Part shown: piece after piece, positions 24,930-33,883 of the stretch | Layout of the letters: each line of letters opens with the position of its first letter | Position numbering within the stretch: position 1 is the first letter of the stretch | Assembly: GCF_030542105.1 (NCBI RefSeq) | Contig: NZ_JAUOFB010000003.1 | Location: 248,001-312,000 of the forward strand | Length of the DNA: 64,000 nucleotides | Source: Hymenobacter sp. BT730 | GTDB taxonomy: Bacteria > Bacteroidota > Bacteroidia > Cytophagales > Hymenobacteraceae | Direction of reading: 5' to 3' | The notes under the pieces: generated by a model | Database searches by the model: none | Seen by the model: the letters and a program-made list of their open reading frames with translations, nothing else | What the model was told of the DNA's origin: nothing | Translations under genes and position numbers: made by a program

Positions 24930-27875
24930 GTGCTACACGAAACGAATCCCCCAGACCCAACTTCTTCTCCTGATCAGCAACCGGCTTTATTTGGTGCCGG
25001 CGATACGCTTGATTTTGATGCCTCCGCTGCGGAAGAAGTGGTAAAATTGGATGATGATTCCCTAACCGGCCTCTCAGAAGATGACCTATCCGGCGAAGAA
25101 GAGGAAATAAGCTCTTCGGAAACCGAACTGGAAACCTTGGAAGAAGGGGTGGAAGAAACCAAGTTTGCGCCCGGCGAGGCCGTGCACGATATGTCTTCCG
25201 TGCGCGGCATGTACCAGAACTGGTTTCTGGACTACGCCAGCTACGTAATTCTGGAGCGGGCCGTGCCCGCCATTGAAGATGGCCTGAAGCCGGTGCAGCG
25301 CCGGATTCTGCATGCCATGAAGGAAATGGACGATGGCCGCTTCAACAAAGTAGCCAACGTCATCGGCCAGACCATGCAGTACCACCCCCACGGCGACGCC
25401 TCCATCGGCGACGCCATGGTGAACCTGGGCCAGAAAGACCTGCTGATTGAAACCCAGGGTAACTGGGGCGACATCCGCACCGGCGACGGCGCGGCCGCTC
25501 CCCGTTACATTGAAGCCCGCCTGAGCAAGTTTGCCCTGGATGTGGTCTTCAACCCCGATACCACGGAGTGGCAGATGAGCTACGACGGCCGCAAGCGCGA
25601 GCCGACCACGCTGCCCGTGAAGTTTCCGCTGCTGCTGGCGCAGGGCGTGGAAGGCATTGCCGTGGGCCTAAGCACCAAGATCATGCCCCACAACTTCCGC
25701 GAGCTGTGCAAAGCCAGCATCGATGTGCTGAAGGGCCGTGATATTCAGCTGTTCCCCGACTTCCCGACGGGCGGTTTGTGTGACGTCACCAACTACAATG
25801 GGGGCCTGCGCGGGGCGAAAATCCGCCTGCGCGCCACCATTGAGAAGGCCGACAAGACTATGCTCATCATTCGCGACATTCCCTACGGCACCACCACCAC
25901 GGCGCTGATGGAAAGCATCGTGAAGGCCTCGGAAGCGAATAAAATCAAGATCAAAAAGGTCGTCGATAACACGGCGGCCGAAGTGGAAATCCAGGTGCAC
26001 CTGCCCACGGGCGTGTCGCCGGATCTGACCATGGATGCGCTCTACGCCTTCACCGACTGCGAAATCAGCATCTCGCCCAACACCTGCGTTATCATCGAGG
26101 ACAAGCCCCGCTTTGTGGGCGTGGAGGATATGCTGCGCCTGAGCACCCAGAAAACGGTGCGGCTGCTGGAGCGGGAGCTGGAAATCAGGGAAGATGAGCT
26201 GCAGGAAAAGTGGCACTCAGCTTCACTGGAGAAGATTTTCATCGAGAACCGCATCTACCGCAAAATTGAGGAGTGCGAGACCTGGGCCGAAATTCTGGAG
26301 ACCATTGACAAGGGCCTGAAGAAGTTTGTGCGCGTGCAGGGAGAGAAGGTGAAAGCCGACGACCAGCGCATTGTGCTGCGCCGCGCCATCACGGAAGACG
26401 ACCTCACCCGCCTCACGGAAATCCGCATCAAGCGCATTTCCAAGTTCGATGGGTTTAAGGCCGATGAGTACATCCAGCGCCTGGAAGCGGAGCTGGCAGA
26501 AGTAGCCGACCACATGGCCAACCTCACCCGCTACGCCATCAACTACTTCGAGGGCCTACTGAAGAAGTACGGCACAGGCCGCGAGCGGAAAACCCAACTC
26601 CGCACCTTCGACGTGGTTACGGCCCAGAAAGTAGCCGTAGCCAACCAGAAACTCTACGTGAACCGCAAGGACGGCTTTGTGGGCTACGGCCTCAAAAAGG
26701 ACGAACTGGTAGAATACATCTGCGACTGTTCCGACCTGGACGACATCATTGCCATCAAGCGCGACGGTACGTTCGTGGTGACGCGCATCGCCGAAAAGAC
26801 CTTTGTAGGCAAGGATATTCTGCACGCCGGGGTCTACAACAAGAACGACGACCGGCTGGTGTACAACATGATTTATCAGGATGGTGCCTCCGGCATCAGC
26901 TTCGCCAAGCGCTTCCTGGTAACAGGCATCACCCGCGACAAATCCTACGACCTGACCAAAGGCACCAAGGGCACCAAAACGCTGTATCTCACCGCCAACC
27001 CCAACTCGGAGTCGGAAATTGTGAGTGTGCAGCTTTCGGATAAAGCCCCGGCCCGTGTGAAGCAGTTTGATTTTGATTTTGCCGAGCTGGCCATCAAAGG
27101 TAAAGGCTCTATGGGCAACATCGTCACCAAGCAGCCCATCAAGAAAATCACCCAGAAGTCCCTCGGCGACTCCACGCTGGGTGGCCGTGAAGTGTTCTTT
27201 GATAGTGTGGTAGGTCGCCTGAACACCGCCGGCCACGGCCGCTACCTCGGCACCTTCGATACCGACAATACGGTGCTGGTGGTGTACAAGGATGGCAGCT
27301 ACGAGTTGAAGTCACCCGACCCGGCACTCCACTTTGATGTGCCCAACATCGTGTTGCTGCGCAAGCTGGAGCCCGATACGGTGCTTAGCGCGGTTTACAT
27401 GGATGGCGAGACGAAAATCCATTACGTGAAGCGGTTTAAAATTGAAACCAGCACGTTGGAGAAGCGCTTTGTCTTCATCTCGGAAACCAAAGGCTCCAAG
27501 CTGCTGGCCGTAACTGCTAATCCCGAGCCCGCAGTAGAGTTGAAGCTGCAGCGCGACAAAAAAGCAGATAAAGAGGCCGAAACCATCCGTCTGCACGAGT
27601 TTATTGACGTGAAAGGATGGAAGGCCATGGGCAACAAGCTCAACTACTTCAAAGTGCACGGCGTCACACTGCTCACCGACGAAGGCCCTGAGCCCGAGCG
27701 CCGCGAAGTAGCTAAAAAGCGCGGCCCGGCTACGCTGCCACGCCCGCAGGGTGGTATGGGTGCCGCCGAAGCTCCTTTAGCCGAAAACAACGGACCGGTT
27801 GATATTTCCGCAGAAGACATAGCACAGGCCCAGGCCGTGTTACGTCGGCCCAAGTCACAGCTAAAACTGTTTTAA
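24930..27875 (+). CDS. parC: DNA topoisomerase IV subunit A
   Basis: Breakage-reunion subunit (981 aa) that cuts the gate DNA duplex through a tyrosyl bond. An acidic, disordered-looking extension (residues 1-80, rich in Asp/Glu/Ser) comes first. The core follows with YASYVILERAVPAIEDGLKPVQRRIL, YHPHGDASIGDAMVNL and the active site APRYIEARL (catalytic Tyr193). The C-terminal beta-pinwheel has degenerate repeats (GKGSMGNIVTK, GRYLGTFDTDNTVLVVY) and no GyrA box, which favours ParC over GyrA. The start is GTG 24930, six bases after the putative -7 element. Length exceeds E. coli ParC (~750 aa) because of the extension and a longer C-terminal domain, as in other Bacteroidota. The Pro/Ala-rich end (residues ~930-981) is low in complexity. 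Confidence 0.93.
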   Translation: MLHETNPPDPTSSPDQQPALFGAGDTLDFDASAAEEVVKLDDDSLTGLSEDDLSGEEEEISSSETELETLEEGVEETKFAPGEAVHDMSSVRGMYQNWFLDYASYVILERAVPAIEDGLKPVQRRILHAMKEMDDGRFNKVANVIGQTMQYHPHGDASIGDAMVNLGQKDLLIETQGNWGDIRTGDGAAAPRYIEARLSKFALDVVFNPDTTEWQMSYDGRKREPTTLPVKFPLLLAQGVEGIAVGLSTKIMPHNFRELCKASIDVLKGRDIQLFPDFPTGGLCDVTNYNGGLRGAKIRLRATIEKADKTMLIIRDIPYGTTTTALMESIVKASEANKIKIKKVVDNTAAEVEIQVHLPTGVSPDLTMDALYAFTDCEISISPNTCVIIEDKPRFVGVEDMLRLSTQKTVRLLERELEIREDELQEKWHSASLEKIFIENRIYRKIEECETWAEILETIDKGLKKFVRVQGEKVKADDQRIVLRRAITEDDLTRLTEIRIKRISKFDGFKADEYIQRLEAELAEVADHMANLTRYAINYFEGLLKKYGTGRERKTQLRTFDVVTAQKVAVANQKLYVNRKDGFVGYGLKKDELVEYICDCSDLDDIIAIKRDGTFVVTRIAEKTFVGKDILHAGVYNKNDDRLVYNMIYQDGASGISFAKRFLVTGITRDKSYDLTKGTKGTKTLYLTANPNSESEIVSVQLSDKAPARVKQFDFDFAELAIKGKGSMGNIVTKQPIKKITQKSLGDSTLGGREVFFDSVVGRLNTAGHGRYLGTFDTDNTVLVVYKDGSYELKSPDPALHFDVPNIVLLRKLEPDTVLSAVYMDGETKIHYVKRFKIETSTLEKRFVFISETKGSKLLAVTANPEPAVELKLQRDKKADKEAETIRLHEFIDVKGWKAMGNKLNYFKVHGVTLLTDEGPEPERREVAKKRGPATLPRPQGGMGAAEAPLAENNGPVDISAEDIAQAQAVLRRPKSQLKLF

Positions 27876-27890
27876 GCCTTCCTCTGCTTG

Positions 27891-27924
27891 AAAAGCCTTG
27901 ATCTTCCGGATCAGGGCTTTTTTG
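27891..27924 (+). terminator. Rho-independent terminator of parC
   Basis: A 13-bp stem (AAAAGCCTTGATC with GATCAGGGCTTTT, one G-U pair) with a TTCCG loop, followed by a run of T. It starts 16 bp after the parC stop codon. Confidence 0.88.
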
Positions 27925-28039
27925 TTGCCTCATGATTACAAGGCCAGCCACTGCAAACCGGCTGATGCAAAGTTTCTCCTACCAGGGTTCGCTACGAAGC
28001 GCGGAAAAACGCAGCTTTGCGTTAAGCTTTTACTGCCCT

Positions 28040-28891
28040 ATGTACTTGCGGCTATTTTTAATGGGGTTATGGCTGGCTATGGCCCTAGGGTGCATGCCGC
28101 TGGCTTCCTATGCCCAGATAGCAGCACCAGCAACTGATGAAAAGCTTGCCCCCAAGCCCAGTATTAAAAAACTGTTGGCTGATGCCCGTAGCCTGCAGCG
28201 CCAGTACCGCGACTCCGAAGCCCTGGCTAAATATGAGGAAGTCATCTGGCGCGACGGAAAGAATGTGGAAGCCTTATGGCAAGCGGCTCTGATGAGCGTG
28301 CGCATCGGCTCTCGCTACACCGATGAAACTCGCAAGAGCCTATACTTCACCGCGGCACGTGGCTATGCTGAACGTTCCTGGGCGCTCCAGCCGGAAGCTG
28401 CTGAGCCGAACTACGCCGTGGCCCTGGTATTGGCTAATCAGGCCCTGCTGCTGCACGCCAAAGGGCGCCTGCAAACCTACCGAGACATGAAGCCTTATGT
28501 ATTTAAGGCGGTGGCCCGCCGCCCTACCTGGTCGGAGGCCTGGCAATTGCTAGGCCGTTGGCACTACCGCGTAGACCACTATACTTTGTTAGAACGCCTG
28601 TTTAGCAGCCTTTTTCTGGGTGGGGCACCCAGTGGGGCCAGCAGCCGTCAGGCTATTGATGCCTTGCTGAAAGCGCAACAGCTGGATCCAAAGCGCATCC
28701 AGGTCTATTATGATCTGGCACGGGTATACGACACGCAAAAGCAGGATGAAAAAGCCATTCAGGTGCTGCAGGAAGCTGCTTTACTTACCCCTATTACCAC
28801 CGAAGAGTTGGAAATAAGCCGGCGGTGCCGCATTCTGCTTACCCGGCTGGAGCGCAAGCACCCTGCCAAAGCGGCCGGTACCCCTGGATAG
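28040..28891 (+). CDS. Secreted TPR protein resembling RMDN/RMD-1
   Basis: A 283-residue protein with a signal peptide (MYLRLFLMGLWLAMALG ... SYAQ) and a TPR-like helical body. The middle resembles the regulator-of-microtubule-dynamics (RMDN, PTPIP51-like) family: a repeat with QALLLHAKGRLQTYRDMKPYVFKAV, then RRPTWSEAWQLLGRWHYRV and SLFLGGAPSGASSRQAIDALLKAQQLDP. The pattern (lengthy helix, P-x-W-x-x-x-W-x-x-LG-R-W-HY, then S-x-x-x-A) fits the domain found in eukaryotic RMDN1-3 and in Bacteroidota. The signal peptide points to a periplasmic location. The start ATG 28040 gives the signal peptide directly; a 36-residue longer frame from 27932 is rejected. The next gene is also a TPR protein, with a 52-bp gap. 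Confidence 0.8.
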   Translation: MYLRLFLMGLWLAMALGCMPLASYAQIAAPATDEKLAPKPSIKKLLADARSLQRQYRDSEALAKYEEVIWRDGKNVEALWQAALMSVRIGSRYTDETRKSLYFTAARGYAERSWALQPEAAEPNYAVALVLANQALLLHAKGRLQTYRDMKPYVFKAVARRPTWSEAWQLLGRWHYRVDHYTLLERLFSSLFLGGAPSGASSRQAIDALLKAQQLDPKRIQVYYDLARVYDTQKQDEKAIQVLQEAALLTPITTEELEISRRCRILLTRLERKHPAKAAGTPG

Positions 28892-28931
28892 GTAGGTGCC
28901 GTCAAATGCCCATAGTAGGAGCGGTCCTGCG

Positions 28932-28939
28932 TATCTTTG
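28932..28939 (+). promoter_or_regulatory. Consensus -7 element, 4 bp from a start codon
   Basis: TATCTTTG fits TAnnTTTG exactly. Only 4 bp separate it from the ATG of the TPR lipoprotein gene, so an mRNA starting downstream of this element would be leaderless or nearly so. No TTTG box is seen 19 bp upstream. Confidence 0.55.
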
Positions 28940-28943
28940 TCCT

Positions 28944-30068
28944 ATGTTCTGGCGCCCACAGTACTTTTTCCTGGTTCCATCCTTGGCTTTGGCACTTTCA
29001 GCTTGTGGCAGCTCCGCTAAGGAACAGCCCGATATGATGGTGAACCTGGCCACTGTGCAAAGTGGCCCGGCCATTCAGGCGCATGACTTGGAAGGGGCAA
29101 TTGCCCGCCAACCCCGCAACGCCAGCTTATATGCACGCCGGGCCGCTTTTCGGTTAGATGCCGGCCAGCCAGCGCAAGCGTTGCAGGATATCGAAGAAGC
29201 GCTCCGGCTGGACGATACGCCGGGCGAGTATTACTTCCTGCAAGCCCGGGCCCGGCGTGGGCTGGGCCAGTTACAAAGCACTCTGAAAGCGGCAGAGGCT
29301 GCTTCCCGCCATGGTTTTGCCTCCCCGCAACTTAGCTTGCTGGTAGGTGAAACCTATCTGGCTGCCCGCCGCTACCAGGATGCGCTGGACCACCTGGACC
29401 GTACCCTGCAGCAGGAGCCCGAAAACGCGGCAGCGCTTTTCTATAAAGGTCTGGCCTATGTGAATCTGCAGGATACTACTCAGGCTTTCGACTTTCTGCG
29501 CGCCAGTCTGGCTCGCGACCCGCGACAACCTGAAATTCTGCATCAGCTGGCTTTTCTTAGCAATGCTACCCGCAAGCCCGGTGATGCTGCCGTATTCGCC
29601 TCCCGTGGTTTAGCGGTGGCGCCCACCTACGGCCCACTTTGGTATGACAACGGACGCCAGCATGATTTGCTGGGGCGCCCCGACAGTGCCCGGCAAAATT
29701 ACCTGCGCGCCCTGCGCTATGACACCACACTTTACCGAGCTGACTACCGCCTGGGTGTGGCTTATGTAAAGGAGCGTCGCCCGGCCGAGGCTCTACCGCA
29801 TTTGCAGCGCGCCCTACGCCGCTCTACAATGCTCCCCAATGCCCGTCAGCTGCTGGCCGAGAGCTACGAGGCGTTAGGCCGAGCACAGGAAGCTGCTGCA
29901 CAGTATCAGCTGCTGGTAAAGGAAAACCCGGGAAATAAGCACTGGAGCTACATGGCCTGGAAAGCTGCAGCTAAAGCCCGCGGCGAGTCTACGGACACCG
30001 TAATGCGCCGCCGGGAAGCACCGGTAGAACCTATCCAGCAACGGGAGCCTGAGGCGCTGCCCTTTTAA
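28944..30068 (+). CDS. TPR-repeat lipoprotein
   Basis: A 374-residue lipoprotein: MFWRPQYFFLVPSLALALSAC with a lipobox (LSAC, Cys21). About eight TPR-type repeats follow; units such as NASLYARRAAFRLDAGQPAQAL, ALFYKGLAYVNLQDTTQAF and PLWYDNGRQHDLLGRPDSAR have the W/L-G-A-P spacing of TPRs. TPR lipoproteins usually scaffold envelope complexes. The start ATG 28944 is used because it gives the signal peptide; 16 upstream in-frame codons lack support. The C-terminus is hydrophilic (MRRREAPVEPIQQREPEALPF). It follows the RMDN-like gene. Confidence 0.85.
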   Translation: MFWRPQYFFLVPSLALALSACGSSAKEQPDMMVNLATVQSGPAIQAHDLEGAIARQPRNASLYARRAAFRLDAGQPAQALQDIEEALRLDDTPGEYYFLQARARRGLGQLQSTLKAAEAASRHGFASPQLSLLVGETYLAARRYQDALDHLDRTLQQEPENAAALFYKGLAYVNLQDTTQAFDFLRASLARDPRQPEILHQLAFLSNATRKPGDAAVFASRGLAVAPTYGPLWYDNGRQHDLLGRPDSARQNYLRALRYDTTLYRADYRLGVAYVKERRPAEALPHLQRALRRSTMLPNARQLLAESYEALGRAQEAAAQYQLLVKENPGNKHWSYMAWKAAAKARGESTDTVMRRREAPVEPIQQREPEALPF

Positions 30069-30246
30069 GAAGCTTTAGCTTTCCTAGACGTGCAGGATAT
30101 GTCCTGAATTAAGAGGCAAGCCTAGATTTCGGGTGATAAGAGGCTGGGTTGAATAATGCTTCTGGCTCCGGTAGGTTCCTTTTTCGGGCCTTTCCCGCTA
30201 ACTTGCGGCCTCACGGCTGTTTGTATAGCCATTATCAACTTAATCC

Positions 30247-32190
30247 ATGATTGATATCACCCTCCCCGACGGTTCGGTGCGCCAGTTTGTAGATGGCGCC
30301 ACGGGCTACGATGTAGCTGCCAGCATTAGCGAAGGCCTCGCCCGCAATGCCCTCGGTGTGCGCGTCAACGGCGAAGTGCGCGACCTGCACCGCCCCATTG
30401 AGCAAAATGCCAACATCGAAATCCTGACCTGGAATGATCAGGCCGGCAAAGCCACCTTCTGGCACTCATCGGCTCACTTGATGGCTGAAGCGCTGGAGGC
30501 TCTGTATCCCGGCGTAAAGCTGGGCATTGGCCCCAGTATTGAGAATGGTTTTTATTACGATGTAGACTTCGGCGAAGGCCGCAGCATCTCGTCAGATGAT
30601 TTCGTCAACGTCGAGAAAAAGATGCTGGAGCTGGCTAAAAATAAAAGTCAGTATGTGCGCCGGGAGGTGCCCAAAGCGGAAGCCATTACCTATTTCGAGG
30701 AAAAAGGCGACCCCTACAAGCTGGACCTGCTGCAGGGCCTGGAAGATGGCACCATTACCTTCTACACGCAGGGTGGCTTCACAGACCTGTGCCGCGGACC
30801 CCATATTCCTGATACCAGCCCCATTAAAGCAGTAAAGCTGATGAACGTGGCCGGGGCCTACTGGCGCGGCGACGAGAAGAGCAAGCAGCTGACACGCATT
30901 TACGGCATCACCTTCCCCAAAGCCAAAGAGCTTTCAGAATATCTGGAGCGGCTGGAAGAAGCCAAGCGCCGGGACCACCGCAAGCTGGGCAAGGAGCTGG
31001 AGCTATTCGCTTTTTCCGATAAAGTAGGAGCGGGGCTGCCCTTATGGCTGCCCAAAGGCACGGCCCTGCGCGAGCGACTGGAGCAATTCCTGCGCCGCGC
31101 CCAGGTAAAAGCGGGCTATCTGCCCGTTGTTACGCCCCATATCGGCTCTAAAGAACTGTACGTAACCAGCGGCCACTACGAAAAGTATGGTGCCGACTCG
31201 TTCCAGCCCATCAAAACGCCAAACCCGGGCGAGGAATTCTTCCTCAAGCCCATGAACTGCCCGCACCACTGCGAAATCTATAAAACCAAGCCCCGCTCGT
31301 ACCGCGACCTGCCCTTACGCCTGGCCGAGTTCGGTACCGTGTATCGCTATGAGCAGAGCGGCGAGCTGCATGGCCTGACGCGCGTCCGTGGCTTTACGCA
31401 GGATGATGCGCACATCTTCTGCCGCCCTGATCAGGTGAAGGAAGAGTTCCTGAAGGTAATCGACATTGTGCTCTACGTACTGAAGGCACTGGATTTTCCC
31501 GACTTCACAGCGCAGATTTCCCTTCGCGACCCGGAGAACAAGACCAAGTATATTGGGTCTGATGAAAACTGGGCCCGTGCTGAAGCCGCCATTCAGGAAG
31601 CTGCGCAGGAAAAAGGCCTCAAAACGGTAACTGAACTGGGTGAGGCGGCATTCTACGGCCCTAAGCTGGACTTCATGGTGCGCGACGCCATTGGCCGCAA
31701 GTGGCAGCTAGGCACCATTCAGGTAGACTATAACTTACCTGAGCGCTTCGACCTGGAATACGTGGCGTCGGATAACTCCCGGCAGCGCCCAGTTATGATT
31801 CACCGGGCGCCATTTGGCTCCTTGGAGCGCTTCGTAGCCGTGCTGATTGAGCACTGCGGAGGCAACTTCCCGCTCTGGCTCTCGCCAGAACAGTTCGCCG
31901 TTCTGCCTATTTCGGAGAAATATCAGGACTACGCTCAGCAGGTTTATGACCGTCTGATGCAGGCCGAACTGCGTGGTTCTCTGGATAGCCGCGATGAAAA
32001 AATCGGTCGGAAAATCCGGGATGCGGAAATGGCGAAAGTGCCCTATATGTTGATTGTAGGGGAGAAGGAGCAGGAAAATGGCATTGTTTCCGTTCGCCGC
32101 CATGGCGAAGGCGACATGGGCAGCATGCCCATTGATGCCTTCATCCGAAACTTCCAGGATCAGGTAAATGAAATGACGCAAGCCATTTAG
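30247..32190 (+). CDS. thrS: Threonyl-tRNA synthetase
   Basis: Class II threonyl-tRNA synthetase (647 aa), charging tRNA-Thr. The N-terminal TGS domain (residues 1-62: [14 protein letters not shown]...[13 protein letters not shown]) is followed by the editing domain with [11 protein letters not shown], the catalytic core with NGFYYDVDF, the zinc site in MNCPHHC, motif 2 [14 protein letters not shown], motif 3 [11 protein letters not shown], and the anticodon-binding domain ending [13 protein letters not shown]. No T-box RNA is visible upstream, as expected outside Firmicutes. It is followed after 154 bp by infC, the classical thrS-infC-rpmI-rplT order. Confidence 0.96.
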   Translation: MIDITLPDGSVRQFVDGATGYDVAASISEGLARNALGVRVNGEVRDLHRPIEQNANIEILTWNDQAGKATFWHSSAHLMAEALEALYPGVKLGIGPSIENGFYYDVDFGEGRSISSDDFVNVEKKMLELAKNKSQYVRREVPKAEAITYFEEKGDPYKLDLLQGLEDGTITFYTQGGFTDLCRGPHIPDTSPIKAVKLMNVAGAYWRGDEKSKQLTRIYGITFPKAKELSEYLERLEEAKRRDHRKLGKELELFAFSDKVGAGLPLWLPKGTALRERLEQFLRRAQVKAGYLPVVTPHIGSKELYVTSGHYEKYGADSFQPIKTPNPGEEFFLKPMNCPHHCEIYKTKPRSYRDLPLRLAEFGTVYRYEQSGELHGLTRVRGFTQDDAHIFCRPDQVKEEFLKVIDIVLYVLKALDFPDFTAQISLRDPENKTKYIGSDENWARAEAAIQEAAQEKGLKTVTELGEAAFYGPKLDFMVRDAIGRKWQLGTIQVDYNLPERFDLEYVASDNSRQRPVMIHRAPFGSLERFVAVLIEHCGGNFPLWLSPEQFAVLPISEKYQDYAQQVYDRLMQAELRGSLDSRDEKIGRKIRDAEMAKVPYMLIVGEKEQENGIVSVRRHGEGDMGSMPIDAFIRNFQDQVNEMTQAI

Positions 32191-32261
32191 ATAGCCCACC
32201 GGAAGCTTCTATTCTGCCCGTTTCTTTTTTAGAATTGAAAAAAAACCGGATATTTGCCAGC

Positions 32262-32300
32262 TGATGACGCCCGCCCGGCTTTCCCGGACGGGCGTCATCA
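32262..32300 (+). promoter_or_regulatory. Long hairpin in the infC leader
   Basis: A 12-bp perfect stem (TGATGACGCCCG and its complement) with a smaller CCGG/CCGG stem inside. It lies 72 bp after thrS and ends 44 bp before the infC start. There is no T tract after it, so it looks more like a regulatory leader element than a terminator. In this cluster, L20 or IF3 autoregulation is common; which factor acts here cannot be told. Confidence 0.55.
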
Positions 32301-32329
32301 TCGCCAACAAGCCATATCTCTCACTTAGT

Positions 32330-32336
32330 AAGGAGG
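32330..32336 (+). promoter_or_regulatory. Strong Shine-Dalgarno deciding the infC start
   Basis: AAGGAGG, a near-perfect anti-SD complement, lies 8 nt before the ATA codon at 32345. Strong SD sequences are scarce in this genome type, so its position is good evidence for a non-canonical start codon. Confidence 0.75.
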
Positions 32337-32344
32337 ACCAACTC

Positions 32345-33004
32345 ATAGCTACCCCAAATCGCCGCTACGTACCCCGCCAGCAGGTGGAGGAGCCGTTCAA
32401 AATCAACCAGAAAATTACTGCCCGCGAAGTGCGCCTGGTAGGCGAGAATGTGGAAGTAGGTATCTACCCGATTGAACAAGCTCGTCGCTTCGCGCAGGAG
32501 CAGAATCTGGATCTGGTGGAAATTTCGCCCACGGCCGTTCCGCCCGTGTGCCGTGTTATCGACTACTCCAAGTTCAAGTACGAGCAGAAGAAGCGTACCC
32601 GCGAGCTGAAAGCCAAAGCCACGAAAGTGGTGGTGAAGGAAATTCGTTTCGGTCCTAACACCGATGACCACGACTTTGCCTTTAAGCTGAAGCACGCGCA
32701 GGAATTCCTGAAGGAAGGCGCCAAAATCAAAGCATATGTGCATTTCGTGGGTCGCTCCATTGTATTTAAGGAGCGCGGCGAGATTCTACTGCTGAAGTTT
32801 GCGCAGGCCCTGGAAGACCTGGCCAAAGTTGAGCAACTGCCCAAGCTGGAAGGCAAGCGTATGTTCCTGTACCTGGCTCCAAAAGTGGTAGTAAAGCCCA
32901 AGACGGCCGCTCCGGCCCCGGCCGCTAAGCCAGCCGGTGCGAAAGAGAATGGAGCAAAAGAAGCTGCTCCTAAGGCATCTGCTCCCAAAGAAGCAACTGA
33001 ATAA
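32345..33004 (+). CDS. infC: Translation initiation factor IF-3, ATA start
   Basis: IF-3 (219 aa) with an N-terminal domain (RINQKI-like [15 protein letters not shown]), a linker and a C-terminal domain ([28 protein letters not shown]). The start is the rare ATA at 32345, giving [13 protein letters not shown] after an AAGGAGG; IF-3 genes in other bacteria use AUU or similar for autoregulation. The first in-frame ATG upstream (32264) would add 27 residues that overlap the leader hairpin. The tail (residues ~185-219) is a low-complexity Ala/Lys/Pro-rich segment ([15 protein letters not shown]). rpmI and rplT follow. Confidence 0.92.
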   Translation: MATPNRRYVPRQQVEEPFKINQKITAREVRLVGENVEVGIYPIEQARRFAQEQNLDLVEISPTAVPPVCRVIDYSKFKYEQKKRTRELKAKATKVVVKEIRFGPNTDDHDFAFKLKHAQEFLKEGAKIKAYVHFVGRSIVFKERGEILLLKFAQALEDLAKVEQLPKLEGKRMFLYLAPKVVVKPKTAAPAPAAKPAGAKENGAKEAAPKASAPKEATE

Positions 33005-33090
33005 GCAGGCTTCCTGCTGACTGATTTTTCCAGGCGAACCGGCCATAGGCAGCCGGCCGCCGCAGTTTTTACCTTTTTAAACCCCGCACA

Positions 33091-33285
33091 ATGCCGAAAA
33101 TGAAAACCAAATCCGCTGCCAAAAAGCGTTTCACGCTCACCGGCACCGGTAAAATCAAGCGTAAGCACGCCTTCAAATCGCACATCCTGACCAAGAAAAC
33201 CACCAAGCAGAAGCGTAACCTCACGCATGCTACCCTGGTTAGCTCGGCAGACATGAACCGCGTAAAGGACATGCTGAATCTCTAA
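33091..33285 (+). CDS. rpmI: Ribosomal protein bL35
   Basis: A 64-residue basic protein starting [20 protein letters not shown] and continuing [23 protein letters not shown], the standard bL35 sequence, which binds the large ribosomal subunit. It sits 86 bp after infC and 149 bp before rplT, as in the conserved infC-rpmI-rplT block. Confidence 0.97.
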   Translation: MPKMKTKSAAKKRFTLTGTGKIKRKHAFKSHILTKKTTKQKRNLTHATLVSSADMNRVKDMLNL

Positions 33286-33434
33286 TTGATTTTTTCGGTT
33301 CTAATTACTAGGTATCTGCCGAAGGGCTTTTAACCAAGGCGAGGAACTACAAAAATCAAGACCAAACATTCACCCGGTATCCGGTACATAAGCTGAACTT
33401 TGAGCAGCACCGGCCACCAAAAACAAAGTAGGTT

Positions 33435-33779
33435 ATGCCAAGAAGTGTAAACCACGTGGCTTCACGCCACCGTCGGAAAAAAGTAATGCGTTTAGCGAAA
33501 GGCTATTTCGGCCGTCGCAAAAACGTATGGACCGTAGCTAAAAACGCCGTAGAAAAAGGTCTGCTGTATGCATACCGTGACCGTAAAACCAAGAAGCGCG
33601 AGTTCCGTGCCCTCTGGATTCAGCGTATCAACGCTGGTGCTCGTCAGTACGGCATGTCATACTCCCAGTTGATGGGCGGCCTGAAAAAGGCTGGCATCGA
33701 GCTGAACCGTAAGGTTCTGGCTGATCTGGCTCTGAACCACCCCGAGGCTTTCAAAGGCATTGTGGAGAAAATCAAGTAA
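33435..33779 (+). CDS. rplT: Ribosomal protein bL20
   Basis: A 114-residue basic protein with the bL20 sequence ([20 protein letters not shown]... [20 protein letters not shown] ... [18 protein letters not shown]), a primary 23S rRNA binder. bL20 autoregulates this operon in other bacteria, so the infC leader hairpin is the place to look. A strong terminator follows 22 bp downstream. Confidence 0.97.
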   Translation: MPRSVNHVASRHRRKKVMRLAKGYFGRRKNVWTVAKNAVEKGLLYAYRDRKTKKREFRALWIQRINAGARQYGMSYSQLMGGLKKAGIELNRKVLADLALNHPEAFKGIVEKIK

Positions 33780-33801
33780 GCTTCCTGCTTACTGTTCAAC
33801 G

Positions 33802-33833
33802 AAAAAGCCTGACCGCACTGGTCAGGCTTTTTT
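33802..33833 (+). terminator. Terminator of the thrS-rplT cluster
   Basis: A 13-bp perfect stem (AAAAAGCCTGACC and complement) with a GCACT loop, followed by T residues, 22 bp after rplT. Confidence 0.9.
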
Positions 33834-33883
33834 ATTGCTTAAAATAGCCTTATCGGCCATTTAGAAGAGAAAAAGGGATATTC

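Noticed and set aside
25668..27659. Minus-strand frames opposite parC
   Set aside because: Same explanation; parC is intact on the plus strand.
30069..30246. T-box or other leader riboswitch upstream of thrS
   Set aside because: No specifier loop, T-box sequence or terminator/antiterminator pair; T-boxes are a Gram-positive feature.
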